A stretch of DNA of 34,567 bases, from NCBI GenBank assembly GCA_003248775.1, contig QFQX01000044.1:1-34567 (forward strand), read 5' to 3'. Below the pieces are notes generated by a model. The model was not told the DNA's origin and ran no database searches. It saw only the letters and a list, made by a program, of their open reading frames with translations. This document shows, piece by piece, positions 24,904-31,842 of the stretch (its first letter is position 1; every line of letters begins with the position of its first letter). Source of the stretch: Shinella sp. (GTDB lineage: Bacteria > Pseudomonadota > Alphaproteobacteria > Rhizobiales > Rhizobiaceae). The position numbers and the translations under genes are program-made.

Positions 24904-25500
24904 ATGAGGAAAATAACAGGCAACGGGCTGAGACTTGCTGCGATCGCGGCGTCGGTTAACCTGTTCGCTTCGGGAGCGTCCGCCGGAATGCTCGCGACAG
25001 CTGCGGCAGAAGCCGAAAGGAAGGCGGACAAGAGCGATTTCATCGGCGCATTCGAAGCGATGCGCGACGCCTTCGCCGATTTCGGCGGCCTCCTGCCCCT
25101 CACCGTCGGCAAGGCGGTCTTCGTGACCGAAAGGCCGAAAGGCTACGGCGCCTACAAACCCAGGAAGGAACCGGTCTTCGAACCCGGTGAACCGCTGATC
25201 ACCTATGTGGAACTCATCGGCCTCAACTGGCAAAGACAGGACGACGGTCTGCAGCATTCCAACTTCACCGTCGATTTCGAACTGATCGACAGCAAGGGAG
25301 AGGTTCTGGCCAGCCAGAAGAATTTCGGCACTTTCGCGTTTGCCGGCTATGCGAGGAACCAGGAGATGTACACCCACCTCACCCTCGACATCGATGGCGC
25401 AGCACCGGGCGCCTATCGCCTGCGCTATACCGTCAACGACACCCTCGCCCAGAAATCCACCAGTGTCGAGCAACCCTTTACCGTCGTTGCCCGCCCCTGA
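24904..25500 (+). CDS. Secreted beta-rich protein of unknown function
   Basis: A 198-residue exported protein. The signal peptide is MRKITGNGLRLAAIAASVNL..ASGASA, with cleavage near residue 28. After a helical charged segment (EAERKADKSDFIGAFEAMRDAF), the C-terminal ~110 residues alternate strands (FEPGEPLITYVELIGLNW, FTVDFELIDSKGEVL, LTLDIDGAAPGAYRLRYTVND), suggesting an immunoglobulin-like sandwich. GGTGGGAAA precedes both a GTG (24898) and the ATG (24904); I list the ATG. It is the last chromosomal gene before the tRNA-Leu integration site. Function unknown. Confidence 0.75.
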   Translation: MRKITGNGLRLAAIAASVNLFASGASAGMLATAAAEAERKADKSDFIGAFEAMRDAFADFGGLLPLTVGKAVFVTERPKGYGAYKPRKEPVFEPGEPLITYVELIGLNWQRQDDGLQHSNFTVDFELIDSKGEVLASQKNFGTFAFAGYARNQEMYTHLTLDIDGAAPGAYRLRYTVNDTLAQKSTSVEQPFTVVARP

Positions 25501-25591
25501 GTGAGCCTTTCTCTGCGCAATTGCCGCAAAATCATATGATCGGCACTCAAACAAGGGCGTCCCGGCCGAACACATTCAGGGACAGCGGTAC

Positions 25592-25620
25592 TTGACCGAA
25601 TCCGCCAAGTGCTGGAGATA
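25592..25620 (+). promoter_or_regulatory. Promoter of tRNA-Leu
   Basis: TTGACC (25592-25597), 17-base spacer, GAGATA (25615-25620), nine bases before the tRNA. The -35 is strong, the -10 weak, as often in alphaproteobacterial tRNA promoters. Confidence 0.55.
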
Positions 25621-25629
25621 GAAACCCGC

Positions 25630-25715
25630 GCGGACGTGGCGAAACTGGTAGACGCAAGAGACTTAAAATCTCTCAGCCCTTGGCTATACGGGTTCGACCC
25701 CCGTCGTCCGCACCA
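25630..25715 (+). tRNA. tRNA-Leu (TAA), integration target
   Basis: Acceptor stem GCGGACG / CGTCCGC is perfect, with discriminator A and encoded CCA (25713-25715). The anticodon TAA is at 25664-25666. The long variable arm (TCTCAGCCCTTGGCTATAC region) and 86-nt length are right for leucine. The integrase gene starts 86 bases downstream, so the 3' part of this gene is probably the left attachment site. Confidence 0.98.
25690..25715 (+). other. Presumed attL (3' end of tRNA-Leu)
   Basis: The T arm and acceptor end of the tRNA, ending in CCA, directly precede a tyrosine recombinase gene. Such elements usually carry a copy of this sequence at the far end. I found no second copy in the window, so the exact core cannot be defined here. 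Confidence 0.5.
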
Positions 25716-25779
25716 ATACAATTATTTTCCTTGTGAAATCATATTGTTGTTGATTATCAGACCCTTCTCGTCGCCCTAC

Positions 25780-25800
25780 CGCTACAAAGGGCGCTACAAA
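25780..25800 (+). repeat. Direct repeat CGCTACAAA before the integrase
   Basis: CGCTACAAA occurs at 25780-25788 and again at 25792-25800, a 12-base period, just before the integrase ATG. Paired short repeats near attL may be integrase arm sites. The second copy also spans the leader of int. Confidence 0.4.
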
Positions 25801-25801
25801 C

Positions 25802-27412
25802 ATGGTTGCTATGACTTCGCTACGACGTGCCAAGAATGGTGATTGGTTCAGCCGAAAAGGTATCCCCGGTGATGTTCGGGAGGCGTACAAGCTGGCCTAT
25901 GGAGTGGCCCTTGAGGAACGTTTTCGTCTGCCCTCTTCAGTTTCCCTTGGCGATGCGAAGGCAGAATTGCGGGACTGGGATGCAACGATTTCGAGCCGCA
26001 TAGAAAAGCTCAGGGCCGACACCTCGGGCAAAAGGATCAAACTCACCCAGCGCCAAAGGAGCGCGTTGGTGGGCGATTGGTACGTCTGGTTTACGTCACA
26101 GTTCGAGGAGGAGCCGGGAACGCCGGAAGACTGGGGATCGAGACATGCCCAGCTTCAGGCCATCTATGATCGCTTCGACGTGGGAAGCGTGGGCGTAGGT
26201 GAACGCCTCGGCACTGCTGCCCAGCGGCATATTCGAGCCAAGGTGATCGAACTCGGGATGACAGCCACGTTTCTCGCTGAGCGGGGCCTAGCGTTGGATG
26301 AGGAGACAGCCGGTCCATTTATCGACTCGGTCGAAGGGGAGCTTCCTGCGGCGATTGGGCTTCTCAAGCGGCGAGCCGGTGGTGACTACTCTACGGATGA
26401 ACGAAGAGAGCGATTTGCTCAGGACGCCCACAGACCACAGGCCAGCAACGTGAAGCTGGCAGGCATGAACTGCTGGCAGGCGTTTGAAGCTTGGGTGAAC
26501 GAGCGGCGACCGGCTGCGGCTACAGTTGGGCGTTGGCGGGCTGTCTTCACGGGCCTCAATTCCCATTTCGAAAGTCGGGATGTTGCGACCATTACAGACG
26601 AAGACGCGGTGGAGTGGAAGAACACGCTGGTCACCGAGGACCGCTCAGCCGGGGTCGTGAACGACGTTTGGATGACGGCGGCTGTTACCGTCTTCAACTG
26701 GCTTCGCCAGAACAAGAAGGTCAAGGAGAACCCCTTTGACGGTGTGCGTGTAGCTGCCCCAAAGAAGGTGAAGAGACGAGAACGAGAGTTTGAGCCGCAT
26801 GAATGGAAGGCCATTCTGACAGCTACCCTCACCTCCCCCGGCACACGCCTCAAGGCAGAGAAAGCAGCGGCTCGAAGGTGGGTTCCGTGGCTTTGTGCCT
26901 ATACGGGTTCCCGACCGGGAGAAATGACCCAGCTTCACGGCGCAAGCGTTCGCCAGCAAGCAGGGATTTGGATCATCGAAATCACCCCCGAGGACGGGGC
27001 GGTAAAGGGTGCCTCATTCCGCAAGGTGCCAATCCACGAACACCTCATTGAAATGGGCTTCTTGGACTTCGTCAGAGAAACGGGACAAGGACCGCTGTTC
27101 TACGATCCCAGCGCCAAGAGGGCCGAAAGCAAAGACCCTACTAAGCCAGTTCGCCCCCCGTTCGTGATCGCACGGCAGAAGCTTGCCGAGTGGGTTAGGA
27201 ATGACGTTGGGGTGACTGACCCCGACATCAGCCCCAATCACGCTTGGCGGCATACCTTCAAGAGGCAGGCTGCACGGGCGGGAATGGAGAAGCGCTTTAG
27301 GTTCGCCTTCTGCGGTCACGAGTCGGATGATGTCGGTGACATCTACGAGACGCCCACGATTGAAGACATGGCAGAGGAATTGAAGAAGTTTCCGCGCTAC
27401 GAGATTGATTAA
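25802..27412 (+). CDS. int: Tyrosine recombinase (phage/ICE-type integrase)
   Basis: A 536-residue integrase expected to insert and excise the element at tRNA-Leu. The catalytic set is present: R371 in YTGSRPGEM, a lysine at 402 or 408, H480 and R483 in NHAWRHTF, H506 in CGHES and the nucleophile Y515 in GDIYETP. The core-binding domain covers about 222-315 (CWQAFEAWVNERR onward). The first ~215 residues are the long, variable N-terminal part seen in alphaproteobacterial prophage integrases. An AAAGGG sits about 12 bases before the ATG, and a second ATG lies three codons in. It is convergent with the DUF4238 gene. Confidence 0.95.
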   Translation: MVAMTSLRRAKNGDWFSRKGIPGDVREAYKLAYGVALEERFRLPSSVSLGDAKAELRDWDATISSRIEKLRADTSGKRIKLTQRQRSALVGDWYVWFTSQFEEEPGTPEDWGSRHAQLQAIYDRFDVGSVGVGERLGTAAQRHIRAKVIELGMTATFLAERGLALDEETAGPFIDSVEGELPAAIGLLKRRAGGDYSTDERRERFAQDAHRPQASNVKLAGMNCWQAFEAWVNERRPAAATVGRWRAVFTGLNSHFESRDVATITDEDAVEWKNTLVTEDRSAGVVNDVWMTAAVTVFNWLRQNKKVKENPFDGVRVAAPKKVKRREREFEPHEWKAILTATLTSPGTRLKAEKAAARRWVPWLCAYTGSRPGEMTQLHGASVRQQAGIWIIEITPEDGAVKGASFRKVPIHEHLIEMGFLDFVRETGQGPLFYDPSAKRAESKDPTKPVRPPFVIARQKLAEWVRNDVGVTDPDISPNHAWRHTFKRQAARAGMEKRFRFAFCGHESDDVGDIYETPTIEDMAEELKKFPRYEID

Positions 27413-27622
27413 ACCAGACCGTAAACATCAACACTGCGTCGACCCCCACCATGTCCAACCGCGATGCTCGTTGACCTTCGCGTCGATCCGTCCAGCTTTG
27501 GACGCATCTATTTCGACAGCCTGAACCGTCAGCAGACCGAGTTCGCACTCCCCAAGCGGGAAACCCTCATCCTTGTATCAGGCTATTCGGTCGAACTCCG
27601 TGCCGGAAGCGTCAGTTCATTC

Positions 27623-28573
27623 TCAAGTAGGGTACTCAGTCTCTAGTGGTAGATTTGAAATGGCAGCCTTTATGTCAGTGATACGTTCACGTTGAAACTC
27701 GATCAGTCGGCTGATGAGTTGAGGCGTCTTGCTTTGTCCCATTCGGTTTTGAACAAACCGGAGCTGGCTGTCATCGGTGCCAAACACGTATCTGTCAGCT
27801 TGCCCCACCACAGTGACGTTTACTTCCGCGATCAATTTGTCAACAGAAACACCTTTAAGTTTACGCAATAGGTCTTCACTTTTGACCGCTATAAAAACTC
27901 GATTTGGCCCTATTGGCACCACCAGATGGCTGGAGACGTTACCAAGTACATTAGTATAGATCACAGGCCTATCTGAGGTTAGCAGTTGTCGCCTTCCATT
28001 GAGCGTCATCACATCCCAATGCATCGCAGAAAGCCCCTCGATCAGCCTCCCATGCGACATGATGCCCCTTAGGCGACTCATCGCACGGCCTGACGCGTTT
28101 GCAACAAACTCGACTGTCAGCTCCTCAAACTTACTCGGTTGATCCACAGGCTTCGAAGCCTCGTAGAACCGTTTCAGCGATGGTGCGACCTCCTGAGCCA
28201 GTTCCATAAGCATTTCCTTGGTGAGGCGGACATCCTCTGGCATTCGGCACATGAGTGAGGCAAGAAAAACTGACCATGCTTCTCGCTGGCTTGACGTCAT
28301 AGCCTCACAGCCCAGAAGAGAATTCAGGGCATCTGCCGCTTTGCTATCGACTGGTGACAGAAACTTGCTTTCCATCTCACAGGCTATTTCATCCGGCAAA
28401 CCCTCAGATGCATACAGCCGGTAAATGTAACCTGTTCCATCAGGGTGCACCCTTCGCGGCTTCACTACATTCCTGTAAGGCTTGCTGAACTCCACAACTC
28501 TCCCTTTGGTCTCGGTCGCCCACTGCTTTAGGTAAAATACGGGTAGGAAGTGATGCTTCATAGGTGATTGCAT
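27623..28573 (-). CDS. DUF4238 family protein (accessory cargo)
   Basis: About 316 residues (from ATG 28573). The N-terminal MKHHFLPVFYLKQWA is the DUF4238 hallmark (HHF/Y-P-FYL). The central SDRPVIYTN and PIGPNRVFIAV also fit that family, whose biochemical role is not established but which is common on mobile elements. The DNA is visibly AT-richer than the flanks, and codon use differs, suggesting separate acquisition. In-frame starts include GTG 28636 and ATG 28561; none has a good ribosome-binding site, so the N terminus is uncertain. It has no partner gene. A defence role is possible but unsupported by the sequence alone. Confidence 0.8.
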   Translation of the reverse strand: MQSPMKHHFLPVFYLKQWATETKGRVVEFSKPYRNVVKPRRVHPDGTGYIYRLYASEGLPDEIACEMESKFLSPVDSKAADALNSLLGCEAMTSSQREAWSVFLASLMCRMPEDVRLTKEMLMELAQEVAPSLKRFYEASKPVDQPSKFEELTVEFVANASGRAMSRLRGIMSHGRLIEGLSAMHWDVMTLNGRRQLLTSDRPVIYTNVLGNVSSHLVVPIGPNRVFIAVKSEDLLRKLKGVSVDKLIAEVNVTVVGQADRYVFGTDDSQLRFVQNRMGQSKTPQLISRLIEFQRERITDIKAAISNLPLETEYPT

Positions 28574-28778
28574 TTCGGAAAGATAATCGCACCTTCCGCA
28601 TTCACCAATACAAATAACCCCGGTTGGGTCGATCACGACGACCGGCCATCTGTAAGGACGACGTCACCAAGATTTTTCGTTCAAGCGGCTCCTAAGTACC
28701 TTCTCCCAAGCGCCTGAAGCGAAACCCTTTTCCATCCATATATTCACCAAGACATTGATTTTAAATGACTTTTACTTG

Positions 28779-28807
28779 TTGACCTGCGACTCTTACGGGA
28801 GTCTAAG
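28779..28807 (+). promoter_or_regulatory. Promoter with overlapping dyads before the coupled pair
   Basis: TTGACC (28779-28784), 17-base spacer, TCTAAG (28802-28807). Two alternative dyads overlap it: CTCTTA (28790-28795) with TAAGAG (28804-28809), and GACTC (28788-28792) with GAGTC (28799-28803). This is the layout of a repressor operator over a promoter. The rest of the 28,637-28,856 gap is AT-rich with no other signal. Confidence 0.55.
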
Positions 28808-28856
28808 AGCATTGTTCTGGCCGGAACGCTTCGCAACAGAAACGATAGGCAAGTGA

Positions 28857-29045
28857 ATGATGTTCAGGTTCTTTAAGAAGACCCGTTGGTTTGAAGCGTA
28901 TTTCGAGATGCACGATAAGCGCATCCTTGACCGCTTCTTTGATCGTCGCATGGAAGACGGAAATCATGAGTTCTGGCTGGGGCGGTGCTACTTCACCGTC
29001 TTCTTCTACGGCCACGTAAGCACCTCTCAGGAGGTCCCGCGATGA
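28857..29045 (+). CDS. Small protein, first of a coupled pair
   Basis: A 62-residue protein rich in Phe and Arg (MMFRFFKKTRWFEAYFEMHD...). It has no signal peptide and no family I recognise. The stop codon overlaps the ATG of the next gene (ATGA), so the two are translated together. It lies 50 bases after a candidate promoter-operator. Its ribosome-binding site is weak (GGCAAGTGA). Because coupling and the strong site for the second gene lie within it, it is probably real, perhaps mainly as a translated leader. Confidence 0.5.
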   Translation: MMFRFFKKTRWFEAYFEMHDKRILDRFFDRRMEDGNHEFWLGRCYFTVFFYGHVSTSQEVPR

Positions 29046-29509
29046 CCGAGGCAATCCCCCTTCATATCCGCAATGGTGAGCCTCGCATCTTCGACATCGA
29101 CCTCGCGATTGCCCTTGGAATGCCACGTCCGATAAACCTTCGAACCGGCCTCATGGTCATGGCGCATAAGACATTGGTGAATTGTGGTCGATTGGATCGC
29201 ACCGAGAACGGTTGCTATCTGAATGAGAAACAGGCCCTCGCCATATGCAGTTTCTCTGCCAGTCGGAAGGCGGCTGAAGCTGGACGCCGTGTCGTGGAAA
29301 CGTTCAGACAGTTTCATGGCGAGACATTGCCAAAGATGGACGTGGTGGCTGCGATCAGGAAAAGCCTAGTGTCATGTGCTGGCATTCACTCGGATGGACG
29401 GGCGGGTATGGTCGCTGATGCTCTCCGCTCGAAGCTCGGGAGGTCGCTGAGGCGGCGGAAATACGTCACGTTGCGGAAGCGACTACCCGCCTCCAAGAAT
29501 GCCGGATGA
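29042..29509 (+). CDS. Phage antirepressor/Rha-like regulatory protein
   Basis: A 155-residue protein. The layout GEPRIFDIDLAIALGMPRP, a central basic turn, then YLNEKQALAICSFSASRKAA and VVETFRQFHGE recalls the N-terminal domain of phage regulatory proteins of the Rha/antirepressor sort, where YLNE-QAL is followed by VV-TF-.F. The C-terminal third is very basic (GRSLRRRKYVTLRKR), consistent with nucleic acid binding. The start at 29042 has a strong AGGAGGT 7 bases upstream and overlaps the previous stop. Family assignment is by pattern from memory and moderate at best. Confidence 0.6.
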   Translation: MTEAIPLHIRNGEPRIFDIDLAIALGMPRPINLRTGLMVMAHKTLVNCGRLDRTENGCYLNEKQALAICSFSASRKAAEAGRRVVETFRQFHGETLPKMDVVAAIRKSLVSCAGIHSDGRAGMVADALRSKLGRSLRRRKYVTLRKRLPASKNAG

Positions 29510-29649
29510 TCATATTTGAAGGAGTGAATATTCATTCTTTCGTCTCCCGCTTGAACATTCAGCGCGATTTTCTTCTGTCTGCTACCGGCCTGCATATATT
29601 TCACAAATCGCGCTGGATGGCTCTTACGGCGGAATAAACATCGGTGGAG

Positions 29650-29663
29650 TTACCACCCACTTT
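29650..29663 (+). repeat. 14-mer repeat TTACCACCCACTTT, copy 1
   Basis: Identical to 31039-31052 and flanked in both by a purine-rich left side and GG within three bases on the right. It sits in the 224-bp gap before the DUF3102 gene, which otherwise holds a TGAATATTCA palindrome (29524-29533) and no gene. Confidence 0.5.
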
Positions 29664-29733
29664 CGGCAGAACAAGCTTCATCTCGGCTTGGCACCCGCGC
29701 CCAAGGTAATCACCGCATTCAAGGAAAAGCACA

Positions 29734-30444
29734 ATGTCCGTTAACACCCTCGTCCCGGTGATCGACCTCCCGTTCCTCGCTTCCGAGGTGAACGACGCTC
29801 ACAAGCAGGTCACCTTTCATGCCAAGTCCATGCTCCTCGAAGCCAAGCGGGCCGGTGAGGCTTTGCTTGAGGCGAAGAAACAGGTGAAGCATGGGGAGTT
29901 CAAGGCGTGGGTTGAGGCGAATTGTAGGTGTAGCTACCCGACTGCTCGCGAATACATGCGCGTAGCTAGTCACTCCAAACTGATGGAGCTCCATCAGTTT
30001 GACGGGGGCATCCGGGCCTTCCTCGACGCCCATGCCACCCCTCGGAAAACCCAGCCAGCCGCAACCGCACCCGAAGTGATGGCACGGGAAGATGCTGAAT
30101 ACCTTCTCAAGCTCCATGCCATGGCAACGCGCGGTAGCTCAAATGAGCAGGTGATTGCTTGGGCCAAGGCCGAAACCTTCGCCCAGCAATTCGCCCTGTC
30201 ACCCGAAGCTGCCATCGCCCAAGCGCAAGCCCTTCTCCCTGATAACGAGAAGTCGCAGCGTCAGCGGGAGATGGAACAGGCGAGCGAGAAGCTCAAAGAA
30301 GCCGAGGCCCGCTTGGCTGAGGTCGAAGCGCGTCTTGCGCAGGTTCTCACGCGGAAGGCCGAAATAAGAACCCAGCTCTCCGTGCATACCCGCGAAGAAC
30401 TGCTGGAAATGCTGGTCGATGCGTACCTCCAGCTCGAACCCTGA
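29734..30444 (+). CDS. DUF3102 domain protein
   Basis: A 236-residue protein. Residues ~14-80 (EVNDAHKQVTFHAKSMLLEAKRAGEAL, then HGEFKAWVEANC.CSYPTAREYMRVA) match DUF3102, a domain found on phages and plasmids and thought to bind nucleic acid. Residues ~175-225 form a long coiled coil (RQREMEQASEKLKEAEARLAEVE). AAGGA precedes the ATG by 8 bases. Residues 81-90 are encoded by a perfect 26-bp palindrome, which may be a DNA signal overlapping the coding sequence. A bidirectional terminator follows 90 bases downstream. Function probably in element maintenance or replication; not proven. Confidence 0.75.
   Translation: MSVNTLVPVIDLPFLASEVNDAHKQVTFHAKSMLLEAKRAGEALLEAKKQVKHGEFKAWVEANCRCSYPTAREYMRVASHSKLMELHQFDGGIRAFLDAHATPRKTQPAATAPEVMAREDAEYLLKLHAMATRGSSNEQVIAWAKAETFAQQFALSPEAAIAQAQALLPDNEKSQRQREMEQASEKLKEAEARLAEVEARLAQVLTRKAEIRTQLSVHTREELLEMLVDAYLQLEP
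29976..30001. repeat. Perfect 26-bp palindrome inside the DUF3102 gene
   Basis: CAAACTGATGGAG followed immediately by its reverse complement CTCCATCAGTTTG: 13-bp arms, no spacer, no mismatch. It lies within codons for KLMELHQF. A perfect arm this long is not expected by chance in a window of this size, so it is likely a binding or cleavage site. Confidence 0.8.
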
Positions 30445-30535
30445 CCCGATTACCTTCGTCAGGGCGTTACGTCTATCACGGCCTCCTAGACTACAGCCCA
30501 GAGTGGGGGGAAGACAGTAAACGCATGAAATGAAA

Positions 30536-30564
30536 AAGGCCACAGTGCGCATCACCGTGGCCTT
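30536..30564. terminator. Bidirectional terminator
   Basis: AAGGCCAC (30536-30543) pairs with GTGGCCTT (30557-30564), 8 bp, 13-base loop. On the minus strand the stem is followed by TTTTT, making it strong for the leftward membrane-protein gene; on the plus strand the tail is CATTCT, weaker, for the DUF3102 gene. A second palindrome (GGAGCTT-C-AAGCTCC) is at 30594-30608. The remaining 30,609-30,738 shows nothing I can assign. Confidence 0.7.
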
Positions 30565-30593
30565 CATTCTAACCCTCTAGCGAAGGGGGCGGG

Positions 30594-30608
30594 GGAGCTT
30601 CAAGCTCC
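30594..30608. repeat. 15-bp palindrome
   Basis: GGAGCTT, one central C, AAGCTCC. Lies between the bidirectional terminator and the end of the leftward gene. Role unknown. Confidence 0.5.
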
Positions 30609-30738
30609 ATCTCGGAAGCTATCAGTGCCCCGTCAGAGTCGCAAGGCGGGGGCTGCCATCGGAATAGCCATTCTTTCTTCTGCCGTATCGACCCTAGAGC
30701 GCGTTCGTGGCGCGAGCTGATGTCTGAACCGTGAAGCA

Positions 30739-31011
30739 TCACCGATCAGAAAACAAGGCGATGAGCATCACAGCCAAAGCGAAGAAGCTGACAGCATTGA
30801 TAAGTGATGTAGTGGCAGTGAGATGATCTAAACCAATCCATCCCGTCGATATGTCTAGGCCTAGTTTTTTCGCTGCTTCTGCAACAGTCTCGTCTAAGCG
30901 TTCCCCGTATTTCAGGTAGTGGAAACCCTGAATTACCGTGCAAATTGCAGCCACAAAAAACGCTCCTAAAATCAGCGACAATCTGATCCAAACGCCCACA
31001 GCAGCCTCCAA
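30739..31011 (-). CDS. Small two-helix membrane protein
   Basis: A 90-residue protein with two hydrophobic helices: residues ~7-26 (VWIRLSLILGAFFVAAICTV) and ~67-87 (SLINAVSFFALAVMLIALF), joined by an amphipathic loop of about 40 residues with a KYGERLDETVAEAAKKLG helix. That is a holin-like or toxin-like size and topology, but no family is recognised. The start is TTG at 31011 with GGGAG 6 bases upstream; GTG at 30999 has GGAGG 5 bases upstream and is equally good. It is the only leftward gene between 28.6 and 34.6 kb. Confidence 0.6.
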   Translation of the reverse strand: MEAAVGVWIRLSLILGAFFVAAICTVIQGFHYLKYGERLDETVAEAAKKLGLDISTGWIGLDHLTATTSLINAVSFFALAVMLIALFSDR

Positions 31012-31038
31012 TTACCACTCCCTTTAGGAGAGAAGAGA

Positions 31039-31052
31039 TTACCACCCACTTT
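31039..31052 (+). repeat. 14-mer repeat TTACCACCCACTTT, copy 2
   Basis: Identical to 29650-29663. Read leftward it lies just upstream of the ribosome-binding site of the small membrane protein gene. Confidence 0.5.
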
Positions 31053-31056
31053 GGGA

Positions 31057-31097
31057 AAGACCCGGAGAGGGGGAAGACCCGGAGAGGGGGGAAGACC
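31057..31097 (+). repeat. Tandem repeat, 17-18 bp unit, 2.3 copies
   Basis: AAGACCCGGAGAGGGGG at 31057-31073, again at 31074-31091 with one extra G, then AAGACC. Purine-rich; possible duplicated leader or slippage product. Confidence 0.6.
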
Positions 31098-31211
31098 AAC
31101 ATGGAGAATGAACGAGAATAGAGGATGAGCTGATGAAATCAGGATGACCTCTATCCGGTATATTCATGGGGTACGATGTTGGTGATAGAACCCTAATACA
31201 CCTATAGTCTT

Positions 31212-31326
31212 CCTCAAGTCTCCCTTGAGGTCCCCTTTAAGGGCCACTCCACCTAGCGCACGGTCCTCATCCTTGGACACTCGACATCTGAGAGTGCGCT
31301 GACCCACGGCCAACCTTGAGCCGTGG
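31212..31326 (+). ncRNA. Chain of hairpins (structured intergenic region, part 1)
   Basis: Stems in order: CCTCAAG/CTTGAGG (31212-31218 with 31224-31230, 5-base loop); CCCTT/AAGGG (31233-31243, or AAGGG with the CCCTT at 31222-31226); AGCGCAC/GTGCGCT (31255-31261 with 31294-31300) enclosing GTCC/GGAC; and CCACGGC/GCCGTGG (31304-31310 with 31320-31326). The density is far above the surrounding DNA. No protein frame of good quality covers it. Whether it is transcribed is unknown; the ncRNA label is tentative. Confidence 0.45.
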
Positions 31327-31333
31327 TCCTTCG

Positions 31334-31458
31334 TTCTCGTGGGGTTGTGGCGACCCTCGGTCCTCTTGTCGCGGTAGCTCGGCTCTGCCTGCTGTCTGCT
31401 GACGAGAGGGCCGGTCATTGCCATCAGCCCCCGAACCCCTGCCACAACACCCTGAGAA
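31334..31458 (+). ncRNA. Long composite hairpin covering the next gene's ribosome-binding region
   Basis: Nested pairs: TTCTC (31334-31338) with GAGAA (31454-31458); GGG (31341-31343) with CCC (31450-31452); GTTGTGGC (31344-31351) with GCCACAAC (31441-31448), perfect 8 bp; and a 13-bp inner stem 31358-31370 with 31401-31413 containing two G-U pairs. The two G-U pairs favour RNA over a purely DNA structure. The 3' arm GAGAA is also the only Shine-Dalgarno-like sequence before the ATG at 31465. Could be a cis-acting leader, an RNase III processing site or a free RNA. Confidence 0.55.
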
Positions 31459-31464
31459 ACAATC

Positions 31465-31842
31465 ATGCACAACGAAACTCCCTGCCTTGGTCGGGAGGAT
31501 GGCGAAGCTTTGTCTTCCCCGTCCTGCCATCGACCACCATCCACCAAGATCATCATTCGTCCTGTCGGCCTCGGGAGCCGTGGTCAGGTCTATTCGGTCC
31601 TCCTTGAAGGTGCCGCCATCATCGCCAAGACCCGCAACCCTACCGGCGATGCTTGCCGCCATCTGGTCGCCCTCGGTCGCTCTGGTCGGCTTGAGGTGTG
31701 GGATGAGGTCTCCTCCTATCCCCGCCTCATCATCTCCGACATGGCGACAGCAGCGGCCTTTACGGTCAGTGAGAACGAACGCCATGGGCCTCGGTTTGCA
31801 ACCTACAAGGCAAGACCAGAATTCAGTAAGGAGGCTGCCTGA
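31465..31842 (+). CDS. Phage-type protein upstream of the virion gene
   Basis: A 125-residue protein. The first ~25 residues are low in structure (MHNETPCLGREDGEALSSPS). The rest alternates strands and turns: IIIRPVGLGSRGQVYSVLLEG, AKTRNPTGDACRHLVALGRSG, LEVWDEVSSYPRLIISDM, then GPRFATYKARPEF. I recognise the layout as that of small unknown proteins in podovirus genomes but cannot name a function. Its stop overlaps the next ATG (TGATG), so it is coupled to the virion protein gene. Its start region is held in the hairpin at 31334-31458. Confidence 0.65.
   Translation: MHNETPCLGREDGEALSSPSCHRPPSTKIIIRPVGLGSRGQVYSVLLEGAAIIAKTRNPTGDACRHLVALGRSGRLEVWDEVSSYPRLIISDMATAAAFTVSENERHGPRFATYKARPEFSKEAA

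Noticed and set aside
27464..27646. 60-codon plus-strand frame between the integrase and DUF4238 genes
   Set aside because: No ribosome-binding site, no family, and its end overlaps the DUF4238 coding end. Possibly a gene remnant, but not supportable.
31194..31207. TAATACACCTATAG, reminiscent of a T7-type phage RNA polymerase promoter
   Set aside because: It is four bases shorter than the T7 pattern, occurs once, and no phage RNA polymerase gene is visible. A set of repeated copies would be needed.
31212..31458. Retron-type non-coding RNA
   Set aside because: Nested inverted repeats are suggestive, but no reverse transcriptase is encoded anywhere in the window.
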